Assembly (NCBI GenBank): GCA_025966365.1
Contig: JAICWV010000017.1
Location: 1-36,646 of the forward strand
Source: Chloroflexota bacterium
Lineage (GTDB): Bacteria; Chloroflexota; UBA5177
Length of the DNA: 36,646 nt
Direction of reading: 5' to 3'
Numbering within the stretch: the first letter of the stretch is position 1; every line of letters begins with the position of its first letter. The translations under genes were made by a program, and so were the position numbers. Below, piece by piece: positions 34,166 through 36,646 of this stretch. The notes under the pieces were generated by a model, which saw only the letters and a list, made by a program, of their open reading frames with translations, searched no databases and was not told where the DNA came from.

Positions 34166-35284
34166 ATGTCCGACGCTATCCTTCTCATCGGCGACAGCGA
34201 GCAAAACGCGAATCTGTACTTCAAGACCCACTTCCTTGCCGAGATGGTGATTTACTTCGAGGTCGACGGCAAGGGGACGCTCATCACCAGTTCCATGGAG
34301 GCGGGACGCGCGGAAAAACAGGCTCAGGTGGACACCATCAGAACGCTCGAGGATTACGACTTTATGAAGATCCTCAAGGAGTTGGAGGACCGGCAGCGGG
34401 CGGTTCCGGTGGTGATCGCCCGTGCACTCAAGGACAGCGGCGTCACTGAAGTGGTGGTGGAGCCGCGATTTCCGTTGGGCACCGGCGAAAATCTGCGCCG
34501 CGAGGGCATCGAGGTCCGCGTGGACCCGGAGCTTCTGGTGCCGGAACGCCGACAAAAGTCGCCGGCGGAGATCGCAGCCATCGAGGACGCTCAGCGCGCG
34601 AACGAGCGCGTCACGGGCAAGGCCGTCGACATGATCCGGCAGAGCGAGGAGCGCAATGGCATCCTGCATTACAACGGAATCCCGCTAACGTCGGAGCGCG
34701 TGCGGACAGATATGGAGATCGACTTTCTCCGGGAGGGCTTCGAGAATTCGCACGGCATGATCGTGGCGGGAGGAAAGGACGCCGCCGACCCGCATTCGAG
34801 CGGGGAAGGTCCTCTGCGCGCGCGCCAGGCGATCGTCATGGACATCTTTCCCCGGAGCAAGAAGACGCGCTACTGGGCGGACATGACGCGGACGGTATCG
34901 AAGGGCGAGCCCAGTGAGGAGCTGATGAAGATGTACGACGCGGTGCTGAGGAGTCAGGAGGCGGCCTTTGCGCAGATCAAAGCAGGGGCAAACGGAAACG
35001 ATGTCCACGAGGCCGTGGTCGAGGTGCTGAAGGAAGCCGGATACAACCGCGAGGACGGTGGCCCGCGCATGAATCACAGCACCGGACACGGCGTCGGCCT
35101 CTCGATTCACGAGGCGCCGGGATTGGGCTACACCGATGTCGAGCTACGTGAGAATGAGGTCGTCACCGTCGAGCCAGGACTCTACGACCCGGAGATCGGG
35201 GGAATCCGCATCGAGGACATGGTCGTCGTCACCAAAGACGGCTACCGCAACCTCACGCACTTCCCCAAGGAGTTCGTGATCTAG
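34166..35284 (+). CDS. M24 family metallopeptidase (Xaa-Pro aminopeptidase type)
   Basis: The 372-residue protein has an N-terminal creatinase-like domain (about 1-140) and a C-terminal pita-bread domain with the five metal ligands. These are D in IVMDIFPRS, D in YWADMTRT, H in GHGVGLSIHE, E in VVTVEPGLY and E in GGIRIEDMVVV. These enzymes remove the residue before proline or cleave dipeptides, using two Mn or Co ions. TAAGGA ten bases before the ATG gives the start. It is divergent from dppA. The exact specificity (PepP or PepQ) is not decided by sequence reading. Confidence 0.94.
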   Translation: MSDAILLIGDSEQNANLYFKTHFLAEMVIYFEVDGKGTLITSSMEAGRAEKQAQVDTIRTLEDYDFMKILKELEDRQRAVPVVIARALKDSGVTEVVVEPRFPLGTGENLRREGIEVRVDPELLVPERRQKSPAEIAAIEDAQRANERVTGKAVDMIRQSEERNGILHYNGIPLTSERVRTDMEIDFLREGFENSHGMIVAGGKDAADPHSSGEGPLRARQAIVMDIFPRSKKTRYWADMTRTVSKGEPSEELMKMYDAVLRSQEAAFAQIKAGANGNDVHEAVVEVLKEAGYNREDGGPRMNHSTGHGVGLSIHEAPGLGYTDVELRENEVVTVEPGLYDPEIGGIRIEDMVVVTKDGYRNLTHFPKEFVI

Positions 35285-35294
35285 TGGGCCCGGT

Positions 35295-35528
35295 CTACGT
35301 GTTGTCGTCGACCGGATACCCGGCGCTGTTGAGCCGCTCCTCGATAAGATTCAGGTTCACGATGGTGGGGTCGTACTTCACGGTCACCGTGTGAGCGTTC
35401 GGATCAGCCTGCACCGACCGAACCCCGTCGAGCGATCCCAGAGCCGTTTCCACAGCGTCCACATCGCCCGCGCCGGTAATCTTGCTGCTATTCAGAGACA
35501 GGTTCTCGGTCAGCGCTTGCTGCTCCAT
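35295..35528 (-). CDS. HMA-fold protein lacking the CxxC metal motif
   Basis: The 77-residue product has the beta-alpha-beta pattern of heavy-metal-associated domains. ENLSLNSSKITGAGDVDAVETAL is strand 1 and helix 1, VRSVQADPNAHTVTVKYDP gives strands 2 and 3, and IEERLNSAGYPV is helix 2 and the end. The loop that normally holds GMxCxxC reads ITGAGDVD, without any Cys, so it should not carry copper or zinc in the usual way. ATG 35528 has AGGAGGG six bases upstream; a longer in-frame start is not needed. It converges on the peptidase gene with a ten-base gap. Confidence 0.8.
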   Translation of the reverse strand: MEQQALTENLSLNSSKITGAGDVDAVETALGSLDGVRSVQADPNAHTVTVKYDPTIVNLNLIEERLNSAGYPVDDNT

Positions 35529-35585
35529 GACTACCCTCCTGTGTCCACGCGACGTCCGGGTAGCTGCAAGAGGCATGCCAGATGT

Positions 35586-35613
35586 TTGACGAATAGACGG
35601 TTCATGCTATAGA
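35586..35613 (+). promoter_or_regulatory. Promoter of the ABC ATPase gene
   Basis: TTGACG (35586-35591) and TATAGA (35608-35613) with a 16-base spacer; the -10 is extended (TGCTATAGA). It is the best vegetative promoter match in the window, about 40 bases before the ATG. Confidence 0.7.
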
Positions 35614-35654
35614 AGGTGGTAGGAATACGTCCGATTGAAATAGAGGAGAGGATC

Positions 35655-36646
35655 ATGGCCAGGGTTGGAATCGACCACGTATGGAAGCGCTACGGCGACG
35701 TAGTGGCGGTCCATGATGTGTCGCTGGAAGCTCGCGATCAGGAATTCCTCGTTCTTGTCGGTCCATCTGGGTGCGGCAAATCCACCACGCTGCGCATGGT
35801 CGCCGGCCTCGACGACGTCAGCGACGGCGCCATTAGCATCGGCGAGCGCGTGGTCAACGACCTCTCGCCCAAGGATCGGGACATCGCCATGGTGTTCCAG
35901 AGCTACGCGCTCTATCCCCACATGAACGTGTACGATAACATGGCTTTTGGTTTGAAGCTGCGTCACACGCCGAAGGACGAGATCAAGCGCCGCGTCCAGG
36001 AGGCGGCCGGAATTCTCGGGATCGAGAACCTGCTCGACCGCAAGCCGAAGCAGCTTTCCGGCGGGCAGCGCCAGCGGGTTGCGCTGGGCCGCGCCATCGT
36101 GCGTAACCCCGCGGTCTTCCTCATGGACGAGCCACTGTCCAACCTGGATGCCAAGCTTCGCGTTCAGACGCGAGCCGAGATCATCAAACTCCATCAGCGG
36201 CTTCAGACAACCGTTATCTACGTCACCCACGATCAGGTCGAGGCCATGACCATGGGCGACCGCATCGCCGTCATGAAGGACGGTTTCCTGCAGCAGATCG
36301 ACAAGCCGCAGGTGTTGTACGATTTTCCGACCAATACCTTCGTGGCCGGCTTCATCGGCAGCCCTGCCATGAATTTCATCCAGGGAACTCTGGGCCAGTC
36401 TGACGGCCGGCTGGCGGTTCAGGGCGACGGATTCAACATTCCGGTGCCCGACAACATCATGGGACCGGCCCGCTCCTCCAATGCGGCGCAGGTTCTGCTC
36501 GGTGTGCGGCCGGAGCATCTCATTCCCATGCAGACCTACGACGGCACGCCGCCGAACGAGCTTACCTGCACGGTGGACGTGGTAGAACATCTGGGCAGCT
36601 CGCAGCACGTCTACCTGACAAAGGGCAACACCGCGCTTACGGCGGA
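35655..36646 (+). CDS. ugpC: Sugar-type ABC transporter ATP-binding protein (UgpC/MsmK group), 3' truncated
   Basis: This ATPase powers import of sugars or glycerol-phosphate; one such protein often serves several permeases. The visible 330 residues hold Walker [10 protein letters not shown] (about 38-46), Q-loop [11 protein letters not shown], signature LSGGQRQR, Walker [18 protein letters not shown] and the switch [10 protein letters not shown]. The C-terminal OB domain then starts ([20 protein letters not shown]), which marks the MalK/UgpC subgroup. GGAGAGG before the ATG supports the start. The gene runs off the window at ...GNTALTA, probably 30-40 residues short. No permease or binding protein is seen here, so a stand-alone ATPase is likely. 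The symbol follows common annotation of the subgroup. Confidence 0.95.
   Translation, partial: MARVGIDHVWKRYGDVVAVHDVSLEARDQEFLVLVGPSGCGKSTTLRMVAGLDDVSDGAISIGERVVNDLSPKDRDIAMVFQSYALYPHMNVYDNMAFGLKLRHTPKDEIKRRVQEAAGILGIENLLDRKPKQLSGGQRQRVALGRAIVRNPAVFLMDEPLSNLDAKLRVQTRAEIIKLHQRLQTTVIYVTHDQVEAMTMGDRIAVMKDGFLQQIDKPQVLYDFPTNTFVAGFIGSPAMNFIQGTLGQSDGRLAVQGDGFNIPVPDNIMGPARSSNAAQVLLGVRPEHLIPMQTYDGTPPNELTCTVDVVEHLGSSQHVYLTKGNTALTA

Overview
The window is a GC-rich bacterial chromosome segment in which housekeeping blocks alternate with genes for exported proteins. A division and cell-wall cluster containing ftsA excludes most Actinobacteria. The groESL operon is under a perfect CIRCE element. Together with several starts that look leaderless and large exported proteins with Ig-like and WYFA-type repeats, this suggests Chloroflexota or a neighbouring Terrabacteria lineage. 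That placement is inference; there is no rRNA in the window.

Layout. 1-5.4 kb: murG (3' part)-murC-ftsQ-ftsA-ftsZ, tightly packed, with no murB, closed by a strong terminator. 5.4-7.3 kb: a DUF2332 gene, a convergent gene for a small secreted Cys/His/Asn-rich repeat protein, and a MITE-like element (A). 7.3-11.2 kb: an Mrp-type Fe-S carrier ATPase, a threonine/serine dehydratase, mobA, and a site-2 protease with CBS domains, all on the plus strand. 11.2-12.3 kb (minus): a gamma-carbonic-anhydrase-like gene followed by a peroxiredoxin in which an in-frame UGA sits at the peroxidatic cysteine. A hairpin matching the bacterial SECIS rules follows it, so I read the gene as a selenoprotein.

12.3-23 kb: a degenerate metallo-beta-lactamase-fold protein, a 617-residue secreted protein of unknown function, groES-groEL, a small secreted Ig-like protein, a hairpin-rich non-coding stretch, a two-helix membrane protein, and a 1182-residue exported protein (8 Ig-like repeats plus 4 WYFA-type repeats). 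22.8-23.8 kb is a gene graveyard: a decayed FMN reductase and a decayed FAD-linked oxidase lie on either side of a MITE-like element (B) with near-identical inverted ends and a perfect 8-bp target duplication.

23.8-36.6 kb: a GNAT acetyltransferase, purU (minus), an 873-residue secreted putative metalloprotease, an MMPL transporter with a nucleotidyltransferase-like gene behind it, then a minus-strand operon dppA-ruvC-methyltransferase. It is followed by a divergent M24 peptidase gene, an HMA-fold protein without the CxxC motif, and a sugar-type ABC transporter ATPase cut by the window end.

The main discoveries are the Sec-peroxiredoxin with its SECIS and the two-member MITE family. Smaller ones are the loss of metal ligands in three small folds (gamma-CA, HMA, MBL), the coupled mini-ORF where murB is usually found, and a set of apparently leaderless genes with TANNNT boxes 6-9 nt from the start codon.
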